A stretch of DNA of 64,000 nt. Origin: CBFHSF01 sp965658445 (GTDB lineage: Bacteria > Bacteroidota > Bacteroidia > Flavobacteriales > Schleiferiaceae). The stretch covers positions 68,432 through 132,431 of the forward strand of contig CBFHSF010000007.1 in NCBI GenBank assembly GCA_965658445.1, in the 5' to 3' direction. Below, piece by piece: positions 25,218 through 33,364 of the stretch; the first letter of the stretch is position 1, and every line of letters begins with the position of its first letter. The notes beneath the pieces are model-generated. The model did not search any database and was not told where the DNA came from. It saw only the letters and a list, made by a program, of their open reading frames with translations. A program made the position numbers and the translations under genes.

Positions 25218-26027
25218 CTATTTCTTGGTCTCGTGAAGCGCCAAGAAAGGACGGTTTGTACGGTATGCGACCTTGCTCGTCTTACTCGTGTGGAATAAAC
25301 CTTCTACAAATCCGTAGCGTCTCGCCAATAAACAAATCATATTGGCGTCTTCCGCATTGGCGAAGTTGATGATGTCCTCTTCAATGCTATCTGTTCCCTC
25401 TAAGGTGTGGAAAGAAATTTCTGTACCGTCAAAGATTCGGTTGAACTTGGCTTCATCGGTAGCCGTTTGACTCTTGGCATTTTTTACGTGAACGACCTTA
25501 ACAGCGGCTCCGTATACCTTGGCCAAAACAGATAATCTCGACAATCCTTGTTCATCGCGCTTAGAATCGTTGTCGGTTGCGTAAACGATGGTTTTGATTT
25601 CTTTGATTTCTCCTCCGGTAGGAATGGTCAGTACAGGAACGTTTACCATGTGTAGGGTAGAGGCCGCATTGGAACCAATAAGAACCTCTTCAAGGCCAGA
25701 AGCACCCTTTGTACCCATTACTACCATACAGTCATCGTAGTTTTCTGTAAAGTCCTTGATGACGCGGATGGGATTCCCCATTCTAGAATATGTTTCCACC
25801 TCTACACCGGTGTGCGCAAGGTTGGCCTTGAGCTCTTCCAATCCCTTTTCAGAAGTTTCCTTCATGATTTCGAGCAGGGAAGTACTCATAACGTTTTGAG
25901 AATAGGGGAGGTCGTAGGCGTTGAGAACCACCAATTTTCCATTGGCCTTTTTGGCAATGTCAATGGCGAAATCCAAAGCCTTGTCAGCATTTTTAGAAAA
26001 ATCCGTAGGACAGATTATGGTTTTCAT
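25218..26027 (-). CDS. Universal stress protein, two UspA domains
   Basis: A 269-residue cytoplasmic protein made of two UspA folds. The first begins MKTIICPTDFSKNADKALDFAI and ends in the nucleotide-binding loop VVMGTKGASGLEEVLIGSNAASTL, i.e. the G-2x-G-9x-G(S/T) ATP motif. The second (EIKTIVYATDNDSKRDEQGL) has a diverged loop (CLLARRYGFVEGLFHTSKTSKVA), as often in tandem Usp proteins. It lies between the two terminal-oxidase operons, and Usp genes in Bacteroidota are often found near cbb3 genes, but it has a separate transcription unit (246 nt from safE). Confidence 0.9.
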   Translation of the reverse strand: MKTIICPTDFSKNADKALDFAIDIAKKANGKLVVLNAYDLPYSQNVMSTSLLEIMKETSEKGLEELKANLAHTGVEVETYSRMGNPIRVIKDFTENYDDCMVVMGTKGASGLEEVLIGSNAASTLHMVNVPVLTIPTGGEIKEIKTIVYATDNDSKRDEQGLSRLSVLAKVYGAAVKVVHVKNAKSQTATDEAKFNRIFDGTEISFHTLEGTDSIEEDIINFANAEDANMICLLARRYGFVEGLFHTSKTSKVAYRTNRPFLALHETKK

Positions 26028-26273
26028 CGGAGTAAATATTTAATGTTCTGTGACAGGTTTACAATTCTCAAAAATCAGAAACCTGCCTAAATAGTGTGTG
26101 GTCTGTAGTTGTCTTTTTGAGACGATAAAATCCTCTCTCAAATACAGTACTAAAGATAAAGCGAATTGGAGAAAGAATACATGACTTTCGTCAATCTTTG
26201 TGGAATATTATATGAACGATATTTCTTTCGGTAGAAAGGCGCTTAGAATTCATTAAAAGGCCTTAGTCGGTAA

Positions 26274-27092
26274 TTAATGGCACTCTTCCGTTTGGTTGGT
26301 GGTCAACGCACCATCCGATGGGCTGATGTAGGGTATTCCCAATCCCATGCCGCGGGTAATAAACAGCAGTCCCATGACCACCACAAAAACCGGGATGGCC
26401 TTTCTAAAGTATTGTTTGATGTTGGCGGAAAACAACTGAGGAATCAGCGGCGTCACAAACATCATGGGAAAGGTTCCCAATCCAAAGAACACCATAAAAA
26501 GAGCGCCTTCTGGAACGGTGGGCATGGCGAAGGATCCCAAGACGGCAATGTAAATTAATCCGCAGGGGAGCAATCCATTGAGTAGACCCGCTGCAAAATA
26601 TCCCCTATGAGATTTAACCGTAAGAAACTTTCCCAGTTTTTTACGCGCCCAAAAGAAAGGGGAAGACGTACTGTTTTTGATTTTGCTGCTGATATTGGGA
26701 GCAAATGAGGTCCCCAATTTTGGGAGCACGATAAAGGCAATCATGACAATGCCTGTGGCTATACTCAAGGGTTGTTGCCAACCTGCCAAAGAGAATCCAG
26801 AACCCACCAATCCTGCCAAGGCACCAATGGTTGNNNNNNNNNNNNNNNNNNNNNNNNNNNNNNNNNNNNNNNNNNNNNNNNNNNNNNNNNNNNNNNNNNN
26901 NNNNNNNNNNNNNNNNNNNNNNNNNNNNNNNGTGTAGGTGAGAATTCGGCCCATTTGATAGGCGTAATTTCCCGTGAATTTTCTCCATCCCTTTTCTCTC
27001 CCAAAAGGTAGCGCCAAGGCAATGGGACCGCACATTCCCAGACAGTGGAAACTTCCAAAGAGTCCTATAGAAAATGCGGCAATGTAATTCAT
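26274..27092 (-). CDS. Sulfite exporter TauE/SafE-type (UreH/CcoI-associated) membrane protein, interrupted by an N run
   Basis: An integral membrane protein of the TauE/SafE superfamily, UreH-like branch: FSIGLFGSFHCLGMCGPIALALPFG at the N-terminus (Cys-Gly-Met-Cys-Gly motif), FAAGLLNGLLPCGLIYIAVLGS and a final helix near FVVVMGLLFITRGMGLG. In cbb3 operons this branch is linked to oxidase assembly and probably copper handling (the CcoA-analogous position is inference). The N run (26834-26931) again falls within a conserved stretch. Joining the flanks with one shared C gives GRILTYTTIGALAGLVG, so little or nothing is missing; the true length is about 239 residues. Last gene of the cco operon, 18 nt after fixH. 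Confidence 0.88.
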   Translation of the reverse strand: MNYIAAFSIGLFGSFHCLGMCGPIALALPFGREKGWRKFTGNYAYQMGRILTYXXXXXXXXXXXXXXXXXXXXXXXXXXXXXXXXXXTIGALAGLVGSGFSLAGWQQPLSIATGIVMIAFIVLPKLGTSFAPNISSKIKNSTSSPFFWARKKLGKFLTVKSHRGYFAAGLLNGLLPCGLIYIAVLGSFAMPTVPEGALFMVFFGLGTFPMMFVTPLIPQLFSANIKQYFRKAIPVFVVVMGLLFITRGMGLGIPYISPSDGALTTNQTEECH

Positions 27093-27110
27093 GAATCGTT
27101 TTCTCTGGTT

Positions 27111-27554
27111 TTATTTTAAGTGCAAATCCGTTTCCCAGAGATAGCTCTCTTCGGGATCTTCAATAAACACTTTTACCACCCACTTCCCGGGGAGCATATC
27201 GCCTCTGGGAATGGTTATGGCATTGGTGTCTTGGGGTGCCATTTTATGGGTCTTGTCAAAAGTTGAGTTGTTGGGGCGCAAAAACGTCACCACACCGTTT
27301 AGATTTTTGTTGTCTAAGGAAGTGGGAAGAATCAGTACAATTTGATTTTCGTCGGTGTCCACCAACATGGGCTCGCCTAGTTTTTCTGCGGCAAACTTTT
27401 GATCAATTTCTCTCTGGTACGTCAGGGTTTGGTCATAGTAATCCTCCGCAACCAAGTCGTCTTTGACCTGTGTGGTCTTTACAATGAGTGTAATGATAAA
27501 GGCCCCGAACAATACTAGAGCTATCGTAATCCCAACTCCCCAGTTAAATTTCAT
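27111..27554 (-). CDS. ccoH: FixH/CcoH family cbb3 oxidase assembly protein
   Basis: A 147-residue protein with one N-terminal membrane helix (WGVGITIALVLFGAFIITLIV) and a periplasmic domain. The VKDDLVAEDYYDQTLTYQREID block is the FixH signature; the C-terminus (MLPGKWVVKVFIE) completes the domain. FixH/CcoH stabilises assembly of the cbb3 oxidase. It lies between ccoG and the TauE/SafE gene, its usual neighbours. Confidence 0.92.
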   Translation of the reverse strand: MKFNWGVGITIALVLFGAFIITLIVKTTQVKDDLVAEDYYDQTLTYQREIDQKFAAEKLGEPMLVDTDENQIVLILPTSLDNKNLNGVVTFLRPNNSTFDKTHKMAPQDTNAITIPRGDMLPGKWVVKVFIEDPEESYLWETDLHLK

Positions 27555-27586
27555 AGTACAGTGTTTTTGGTTTAGGTGGGCCCGAT

Positions 27587-29029
27587 TTATTCTCCCGAAG
27601 AGGAGCCACTTTTAGGAGGGCTCTTGGTGGATTTTCGCGGACCGTTAAAATTGGTTTTGATGCTTTCTACAATCTCTTCACCGTCTTTGAGTCCAATGAC
27701 AATTTCCGTCTTTGAGCCGGTGAGTTGATCTTCGGGTAGAAAGATAAAAAAGGATCCCTCTTTTTTCTCTGCCAAACCAATTTCTTTATTGGGAACCCCT
27801 GCAAATTCTACACGTCCTCCCTCGGGAGAAAGCAAAACAAAGTCATAAGTTCTCTCCTCAGTAGATTTGTTGATGACGTGGTAGGTATAGAGGTTGCTGA
27901 TTTCGTTGTTTTCACGTTCTTGATAGAGCATACCTTGAGCCCTTAGAATCGTGGTATCCAAAGTTGGGCGGCTAGAGAGTAAAAAGCCCATGAGAACCAA
28001 CAATCCCAAAAGAACCGTGGTATAAGCCTTGGCTCTTGTAGAAAAGGTAAATGGTTTGTTCTCTGCAATCTCTTCCTCAGAAGCATAGCGGATCAGTCCC
28101 TTGGGCAAATCCACTTTTTCCATCATGTGATCACAGGCATCAATACAAGCCGTACAATTGATACATTCCAATTGAGTGCCATTGCGAATGTCAATCCCGG
28201 TAGGACATACATCCACGCATTGTCCACAATCAATACAATCTCCTTTCCCACTGGCCGCTCTGTCTTCCGATTTTTTGAATCTGCCTCGGCTCTCACCGCG
28301 GATGTAGTCGTAGGCAATTACAATGGACTTTCTGTCCAGCATAGCGCCTTGTAATCTTCCGTAGGGGCAGACGATAATACATACCTGTTCTCTAAACCAA
28401 GCAAAGACAAAGTAGAAGATGGTCGTGAAAATCAGAATCCCTGAGAAATTTCCAAGATGGGCCATAGGACCGTCGGTTACGACCTTGGTCCACTCACCCG
28501 TTCCTACAATGACCATCATAAAGTCATTGGCGATAAGGAAGGATATCAACCAGAAAATTCCATTTTTTAGAATTCGCTTTCTGAGTTTTTCAGGGTGGTT
28601 CCACTTGAGTTTGGACAACCTGATTTGCTGTCCACGATCTCCGTCTATCCAATATTCTATTCTTCTAAAGACGTGTTCCAAGAATATCGTTTGAGGACAG
28701 ACCCATCCACAAAATAAACGGCCAAAGACCACGGTAAAGAGGACTACAAAGAGCACTCCTGTTATCATGGCAATGGCCAGTAAGTAAAAGTCCTGGGGCC
28801 AGAAAATATTTCCGAAGATGACAAACTTTCTCTCCACTACGTTGAACAGGAGAAAGGGCTGGCCTCCAATGCGTATCCAAGGCACGGCAAAGAGAAAGAT
28901 GAGTAGTCCCGCGGCCACCCAACTGCGTTGTCGAGTTAGGCGTCCTTCTGGCTTTTTGGGATAGAGAAAATTTCTCTTTCCCTCTTCATTTATGGTTCCG
29001 ATGGAATCCCTAAAGCTCTGGTCACTCAT
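27587..29029 (-). CDS. ccoG: CcoG, cytochrome c oxidase accessory Fe-S protein
   Basis: A 480-residue membrane protein. Several N-terminal helices include the segment FGRLFCGWVCPQTIFLEHVFRRIE. A dicluster ferredoxin domain follows (CIDCGQCVDVCPTGIDIRNG and CINCTACIDACD, about residues 263-310), then another helix and an Ig-like C-terminal domain ending in a Pro/Ser/Lys-rich tail. CcoG (also called RdxA/FixG) has been shown to act as a Cu2+ reductase in cbb3 assembly. Position between ccoP and fixH is canonical. Confidence 0.95.
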   Translation of the reverse strand: MSDQSFRDSIGTINEEGKRNFLYPKKPEGRLTRQRSWVAAGLLIFLFAVPWIRIGGQPFLLFNVVERKFVIFGNIFWPQDFYLLAIAMITGVLFVVLFTVVFGRLFCGWVCPQTIFLEHVFRRIEYWIDGDRGQQIRLSKLKWNHPEKLRKRILKNGIFWLISFLIANDFMMVIVGTGEWTKVVTDGPMAHLGNFSGILIFTTIFYFVFAWFREQVCIIVCPYGRLQGAMLDRKSIVIAYDYIRGESRGRFKKSEDRAASGKGDCIDCGQCVDVCPTGIDIRNGTQLECINCTACIDACDHMMEKVDLPKGLIRYASEEEIAENKPFTFSTRAKAYTTVLLGLLVLMGFLLSSRPTLDTTILRAQGMLYQERENNEISNLYTYHVINKSTEERTYDFVLLSPEGGRVEFAGVPNKEIGLAEKKEGSFFIFLPEDQLTGSKTEIVIGLKDGEEIVESIKTNFNGPRKSTKSPPKSGSSSGE

Positions 29030-29063
29030 CCCTCTCTAGCGTGTTTGGTTTGTTCTAATGTGA

Positions 29064-30038
29064 TTATTCTACAGATTCCGCATGTGTGGCCTCGGTGGCC
29101 TCATCTGCAGTCTCCTCTGCACCCTCAGCCGGAGCGTCACCTTCTGCGGGTGTCTCTTCGGCGGAAGCCTCCTCTACCCACAGTTCTCCTTCAGGAGCTT
29201 TGGGATTGGCGGGAGTTGTTCCTTGCAAGGTCAAGATGTAACTGGCCACATCTTGCATTTGAGATGCGTTCAATTGATCTTTCCAAGCAATCATACCCTT
29301 TTCGGGCACACCGTATTTGATAGTAGTAAATACATTTTTGATGCCTCCACCGTGAATCCAGTATTCATCCGTTAAGTTGGGCCCCACAATTCCGCCACCA
29401 TCTGCCAAGTGACAGGCGGCACAGTTTTGGACAAAGATCTTTTGGCCTTTCGCCAATCGACCGTCGTCCATAATCATAGTTACCGAAGTCTCATCTACCA
29501 AGTTAGCTGCTGTAGCCAAGTAGGCTTCAACTTCCACTTCAGCTTGGGCCATTTGAGCTTCGTAACGCTCTTCTTGTCCCATACCAATTCCCAAGAATTC
29601 GAAGTAGAACATGTAACCGATAGCCCAGGCAATGGAGATGTAAAATCCGTACAACCACCAAGGCGGAAGGTTGTTGTCCAATTCCTTGATGCCATCGTAT
29701 TCGTGGTCTAGCATAATTTCTGCTTCCTGCTCTACGGGTACGGCATCGGTAAGCGCCGCCATAATAGACGATTCTTCTTCAGCTTGCGCTACCTCCGCAT
29801 CGTAATTGGGATTGGTGGCGCGCAAGGTAATTTCACGAATGGTATTGAGCGATTTGTTGATGGCAAGCAGTGCCAAAATCAAAAAGGAAATGGCAATGGC
29901 CAGACCCCAAACCATGGGGTCCTCTAGAAGACCCTTCCAGTATTCATAGGAAGCGTTCTCAGATTGACCAAATACAGGGGTGCCAAAGGCAGAAAAAATC
30001 GCTAGAATTCTGAGTGCATTTTTGGAGGGTCGTATCAT
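29064..30038 (-). CDS. ccoP: cbb3 oxidase subunit III, CcoP (monoheme form)
   Basis: A 324-residue protein with two N-terminal helical regions, the CcoP motif WWLYGFYISIAWAIGYMFYF (about 125-145), a cytochrome c domain with one heme site CAACH (about residue 206, in CAACHLADGGGIVGPNLTDEYWI), and a low-complexity acidic Ala/Glu/Thr tail of about 40 residues. Proteobacterial CcoP has two hemes; here only one CxxCH is present, as I would expect for Bacteroidota. The start overlaps ccoQ by 4 nt. Confidence 0.94.
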   Translation of the reverse strand: MIRPSKNALRILAIFSAFGTPVFGQSENASYEYWKGLLEDPMVWGLAIAISFLILALLAINKSLNTIREITLRATNPNYDAEVAQAEEESSIMAALTDAVPVEQEAEIMLDHEYDGIKELDNNLPPWWLYGFYISIAWAIGYMFYFEFLGIGMGQEERYEAQMAQAEVEVEAYLATAANLVDETSVTMIMDDGRLAKGQKIFVQNCAACHLADGGGIVGPNLTDEYWIHGGGIKNVFTTIKYGVPEKGMIAWKDQLNASQMQDVASYILTLQGTTPANPKAPEGELWVEEASAEETPAEGDAPAEGAEETADEATEATHAESVE

Positions 30039-30220
30039 TTTGAATTCGGTTTATCACCCTCGAGAGGGAGGTTAGACACTTCTTCTATATACTTTTTGTC
30101 CTTTCTGACAACGAAATAAGTTACCAGCAGAAAGAAGATAAAAAAGATGAGGAAGGAAAGGATGGGGTAGATCGCTACCCCGTCCATGGCTTCCATTGGA
30201 TTTTTGAGAAATTTCATCAT
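30035..30220 (-). CDS. ccoQ: cbb3 oxidase small subunit, CcoQ/FixQ-like
   Basis: A 61-residue single-pass membrane protein (IYPILSFLIFFIFFLLVTYFVV) with a charged C-terminal tail (RKDKKYIEEVSNLPLEGDKP). Size, topology and place between ccoNO and ccoP make it CcoQ, which stabilises the complex. Two ATGs stand in tandem; either could be used. It begins 3 nt after ccoNO and overlaps ccoP by 4 nt. Confidence 0.82.
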   Translation of the reverse strand: MMKFLKNPMEAMDGVAIYPILSFLIFFIFFLLVTYFVVRKDKKYIEEVSNLPLEGDKPNSK

Positions 30221-30223
30221 GGC

Positions 30224-32374
30224 CTAGTTGTTTTCTGCTAAGGTTTTTGATTTCTTAATATCGGTACCCAAACGCTGTAGGTAGGCAATCAATGCCACGA
30301 TTTCCTCATTGGCTTGTACGTCAATGTTGGGGTCTTTGTTGAGCTCTTCGGCAATCATATCGGCTTGACCGTTGAGTTCAGTTTCCCAATTGGCGATGTA
30401 TTCATCTGAGTAAGGAACCCCAAGGCGTTGCATGGCTTCCAACTTAGATTGAGTCAGTGAAGTGTTGAGCGATCCGTCATTTCCGTCTACGCTAAACATC
30501 CACTGGTATCTAGGCATAATAGATCCTGGAGACATTGAAGTCGGATCCCACATGTGGTTGTAGTGCCAAGAGTGTGGGTACTTTCCACCGACGCGGTGAA
30601 GGTCTGGACCCGTTCTCTTAGAACCCCACAAGAAGGGATATTCATATACGTATTCTCCTGCTTTGGAGTACTCTCCGTATCGAGCCGTTTCCGAACGGAA
30701 AGGCCTTACCATTTGAGAGTGACAGGCGTTACAACCTTCGCGAATGTAAAGGTCACGTCCTTCAATTTCCAGAGCGGTGTACGGTCTAACACTGTCAATT
30801 TTTGGAATGTTAGAATCCACAGTAATGGTTGGAATGATTTCGATAATACCACCAATCAATACCACAACGGTAGACCAAATCACCAAGCGAATAGGCTTTC
30901 TTTCAATTCCTCTGTGCCAGTGCTCGCCTTTGTGCTCTTTGTACTCTTTCTTAAGAGGAGCGGCTTCTGCACCTTCGTTGGCAACAAATTTACCAGAGGC
31001 AACGGTTTTCACTACGTTCACAATCAAGAGAATCATTCCAATGAGGTAGAGGAGACCACCAATTCCGCGCAAGGCATAGAGTGGGATCAATTGCGTTACC
31101 GTCTCTAGGAAGTTACCGTATACCAAGGTTCCGTCAGGGTTGAATTGCTTCCACATTTCTCCCTGAGTAAATCCAGCGATGTACATGGGGATGGCCCAGA
31201 ACAAGATTCCCAAAGTTCCAATCCAGAAGTGGGCATTGGCCAACTTTTCTGAGAACAGAGAAGTCTTGTACATACGAGGAATCATCCAGTAAATAATACC
31301 GAAGGCCATAAATCCGTTCCAGCCCAATGTTCCAATGTGAACGTGTGCAGGAATCCAATCGGTAAAGTGAGCTAAGGCGTTTACTGATTTTACCGATAGC
31401 ATTGGACCTTCAAAGGTGGCCATACCGTAACCGGTAAGGGCAACCACAAAGAATTTAAGTACGGCGCTATCGCGAACTCTATCCCACGCACCGCGCAAAG
31501 TCAACAATCCGTTGATCATACCACCCCAAGACGGAGCAATCAACATAATGGAGAATACGGTTCCCAAACTCTGAGCCCAATCGGGAAGAGCAGAGTACAG
31601 AAGGTGGTGAGGTCCAGCCCAGATGTAGATAAAAATCAAGGCCCAGAAGTGAACGATAGATAGTCTATAGGAGTATACCGGTCTGTTGGCCGCTTTGGGA
31701 ACAAAGTAGTACATCAATCCCAAAACCGGAGTGGTTAGGAAGAAGGCCACGGCGTTGTGTCCATACCACCACTGTACCAAGGCATCTTGAACTCCAGAGA
31801 AAATGGAGTAGGACTTAAAGGCACTTACCGGGAGTTCCAAGTTATTTACGATGTGAAGAACTGCAACCGTTACCCAGGTCGCAAGGTAGAACCATATGGC
31901 TACGTAGAGGTGTCTCTCTCGGCGCTTGAGGATGGTCCAGATCATGTTGATACCAAAGATTACCCAAACAAGAGTAATCAAGATATCGATTGGCCACTCC
32001 AATTCTGCGTACTCCTTAGAAGAAGTAATACCCAGAGGCAAACTAATGGCTGCGAGAACAATTACCAGCTGCCAACCCCAGAAGTGAAGGGAGCTCAGTA
32101 AATCACTGGCCAGTCGGGTTTTGAGAAGTCGCTGTAGCGAATAGTAAATTCCCGCAAACAGCGAGTTGCCGACGAAGGCGAAAATCGCGGCATTGGTGTG
32201 GAGCGCTCTAAGGCGTCCGAAGGTCAACCACGAGGTGTCCAAATTCAGGTCGGGGAATACGAGCTGAAAGGCAATTGTAATACCTACCAAAAAGGCCACG
32301 ACACCATAGATGATCGTGGCAATGATAAAGTTCCTTACAATTTTGTTGTCATAATAAAACTTGTCCAGTTCCAT
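30224..32374 (-). CDS. ccoNO: cbb3 oxidase subunits I and II fused (CcoNO)
   Basis: A 716-residue fusion. The first about 480 residues are CcoN, with twelve helices and motifs WWYGHNAVAFFLTTPVLG (CuB His, cross-linked Tyr region), GPHHLLYSALPDW and PAHVHIGTLGWNGF. A linker helix leads to CcoO (about 500-716), a monoheme cytochrome c with CNACHSQMVRPF (about residue 547) and the later GPDLHRVGGKYPHSWHYNHMWDP block. Fused CcoNO is the normal Bacteroidota form. It is the high-affinity oxidase used at low oxygen. 19 nt after ccoS. Confidence 0.96.
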   Translation of the reverse strand: MELDKFYYDNKIVRNFIIATIIYGVVAFLVGITIAFQLVFPDLNLDTSWLTFGRLRALHTNAAIFAFVGNSLFAGIYYSLQRLLKTRLASDLLSSLHFWGWQLVIVLAAISLPLGITSSKEYAELEWPIDILITLVWVIFGINMIWTILKRRERHLYVAIWFYLATWVTVAVLHIVNNLELPVSAFKSYSIFSGVQDALVQWWYGHNAVAFFLTTPVLGLMYYFVPKAANRPVYSYRLSIVHFWALIFIYIWAGPHHLLYSALPDWAQSLGTVFSIMLIAPSWGGMINGLLTLRGAWDRVRDSAVLKFFVVALTGYGMATFEGPMLSVKSVNALAHFTDWIPAHVHIGTLGWNGFMAFGIIYWMIPRMYKTSLFSEKLANAHFWIGTLGILFWAIPMYIAGFTQGEMWKQFNPDGTLVYGNFLETVTQLIPLYALRGIGGLLYLIGMILLIVNVVKTVASGKFVANEGAEAAPLKKEYKEHKGEHWHRGIERKPIRLVIWSTVVVLIGGIIEIIPTITVDSNIPKIDSVRPYTALEIEGRDLYIREGCNACHSQMVRPFRSETARYGEYSKAGEYVYEYPFLWGSKRTGPDLHRVGGKYPHSWHYNHMWDPTSMSPGSIMPRYQWMFSVDGNDGSLNTSLTQSKLEAMQRLGVPYSDEYIANWETELNGQADMIAEELNKDPNIDVQANEEIVALIAYLQRLGTDIKKSKTLAENN

Positions 32375-32393
32375 ACAGTAGCAAATTGATCGA

Positions 32394-32555
32394 TTATTTT
32401 TCCTTTTTACTTGTTACTTCGTCGTCAAACAACATCCTTATGGATGGGGTAACATCGTCGTCATACTGACCGTCTTTAACTGACCAGAAGAAGGCTCTTA
32501 GAAAGATAAGAGCGACTAGAAGGCTAATGCCGATAAGTAAATAGATGACTTCCAT
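32394..32555 (-). CDS. ccoS: CcoS, cbb3 oxidase maturation protein
   Basis: A 53-residue protein: MEVIYLLIGISLLVALIFLRAFFWSVKDGQYDD. The N-terminal helix and FFWSVKDGQYDD motif are characteristic of CcoS, needed for cofactor insertion in the oxidase. I start at the ATG 32555, as in family members, not at the upstream in-frame start. First gene of the cco operon. The usual copper ATPase CcoI is absent beside it. Confidence 0.93.
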   Translation of the reverse strand: MEVIYLLIGISLLVALIFLRAFFWSVKDGQYDDDVTPSIRMLFDDEVTSKKEK

Positions 32556-32606
32556 GCGATGTATTGTTCTACAATGCAGAGGTACCACTTAAAAGTAATG
32601 TGCTAA

Positions 32607-32620
32607 ATGATATTTATCAT
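32607..32620 (-). promoter_or_regulatory. FNR/CRP-type box upstream of the cbb3 operon
   Basis: ATGATATTTATCAT: a 6-bp inverted repeat with a 2-nt centre that contains TGAT-N4-ATCA, the core of the FNR/Anr site (TTGAT-N4-ATCAA). Its centre lies about 58 nt before the ccoS start, a position suited to activation. Regulation of cbb3 genes by FNR-like proteins is well known; binding here is inferred. Confidence 0.55.
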
Positions 32621-32782
32621 GCTTTGGAACTTTGGGGGAAACGTTCAATAGGCTTGATGGAAAAGACTGATTGTAGTAGTGTTTATTAGTGTTTGATTGA
32701 AGTATTGGTTTTTCATCGAAAATTTACAAAATATTTTCCAATGCATTCATAATGAGTCTACTCTAAATCCAATAAAAAAAGT

Positions 32783-32792
32783 TGTTTAAACA
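32783..32792 (+). promoter_or_regulatory. Perfect palindrome TGTTTAAACA before the marR gene
   Basis: A 10-bp perfect palindrome 42 nt before the MarR-family start. Its left edge overlaps a TTG (32782) placed about 20 nt before a -7-like GAAATTTG (32804), so a bound dimer would cover the promoter. Autoregulation by the MarR protein is inferred. Confidence 0.35.
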
Positions 32793-32834
32793 TTAATTTT
32801 TCCGAAATTTGCAGTGTCACTATAATTCGACCGC

Positions 32835-33284
32835 ATGAACATTCAAGAAGCCATTAAGCAATCTTCCTTTGTAAGTGAATATCAAAAAGCCATGATCAAT
32901 ATTCTCTTTACTCAAAGTTGGCTAAAGGAGAAAATTGGAGATCAGCTCAAGCCCTATGATATCACAATGCAGCAGTACAACGTACTCCGCATTCTCAACG
33001 GTCAGTACCCAAAGGGAATTACCACCTCAGACATTCGCTCTCGAATGATTGATAAAATGTCAGACGCCAGTCGTTTGGTGGATCGTTTGGAGCGCATGAA
33101 TTTGGTGGAGAAAAAGAAGAATGTGGACGATCGTCGATTGGTGGTGGTTACCCTTACGGAGAAGGGAATGAAGTTGGTGGACATTATCAGAGATAAGGAT
33201 GATTCCAATACCACTTTGATGTCAAAACTTACCGAGGAGGAGGCAAAGACCCTTAACGATCTATTGGACAAGATTCGTTCATAG
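32835..33284 (+). CDS. MarR-family transcriptional regulator
   Basis: A 149-residue winged-helix regulator: LKPYDITMQQYNVLRILNGQYPKGITTSDIRSRMIDKMSDASRLVDRLERMNLVEKKKNVDDRRLVVVTLTEKG. This contains the recognition helix and the DxRxxxVxLTxxG wing of MarR. The ligand is unknown. It stands alone, divergent from the cbb3 operon and convergent with the CDF exporter gene, so it may regulate itself or the cbb3 genes. Confidence 0.92.
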   Translation: MNIQEAIKQSSFVSEYQKAMINILFTQSWLKEKIGDQLKPYDITMQQYNVLRILNGQYPKGITTSDIRSRMIDKMSDASRLVDRLERMNLVEKKKNVDDRRLVVVTLTEKGMKLVDIIRDKDDSNTTLMSKLTEEEAKTLNDLLDKIRS

Positions 33285-33364
33285 GATGGTTCACAGAGCG
33301 TGACTTTCGACACGCATATAAGTGTGCAAAAGGGTCGATTTTAAGGAGCTAGGTAATATCTTTT

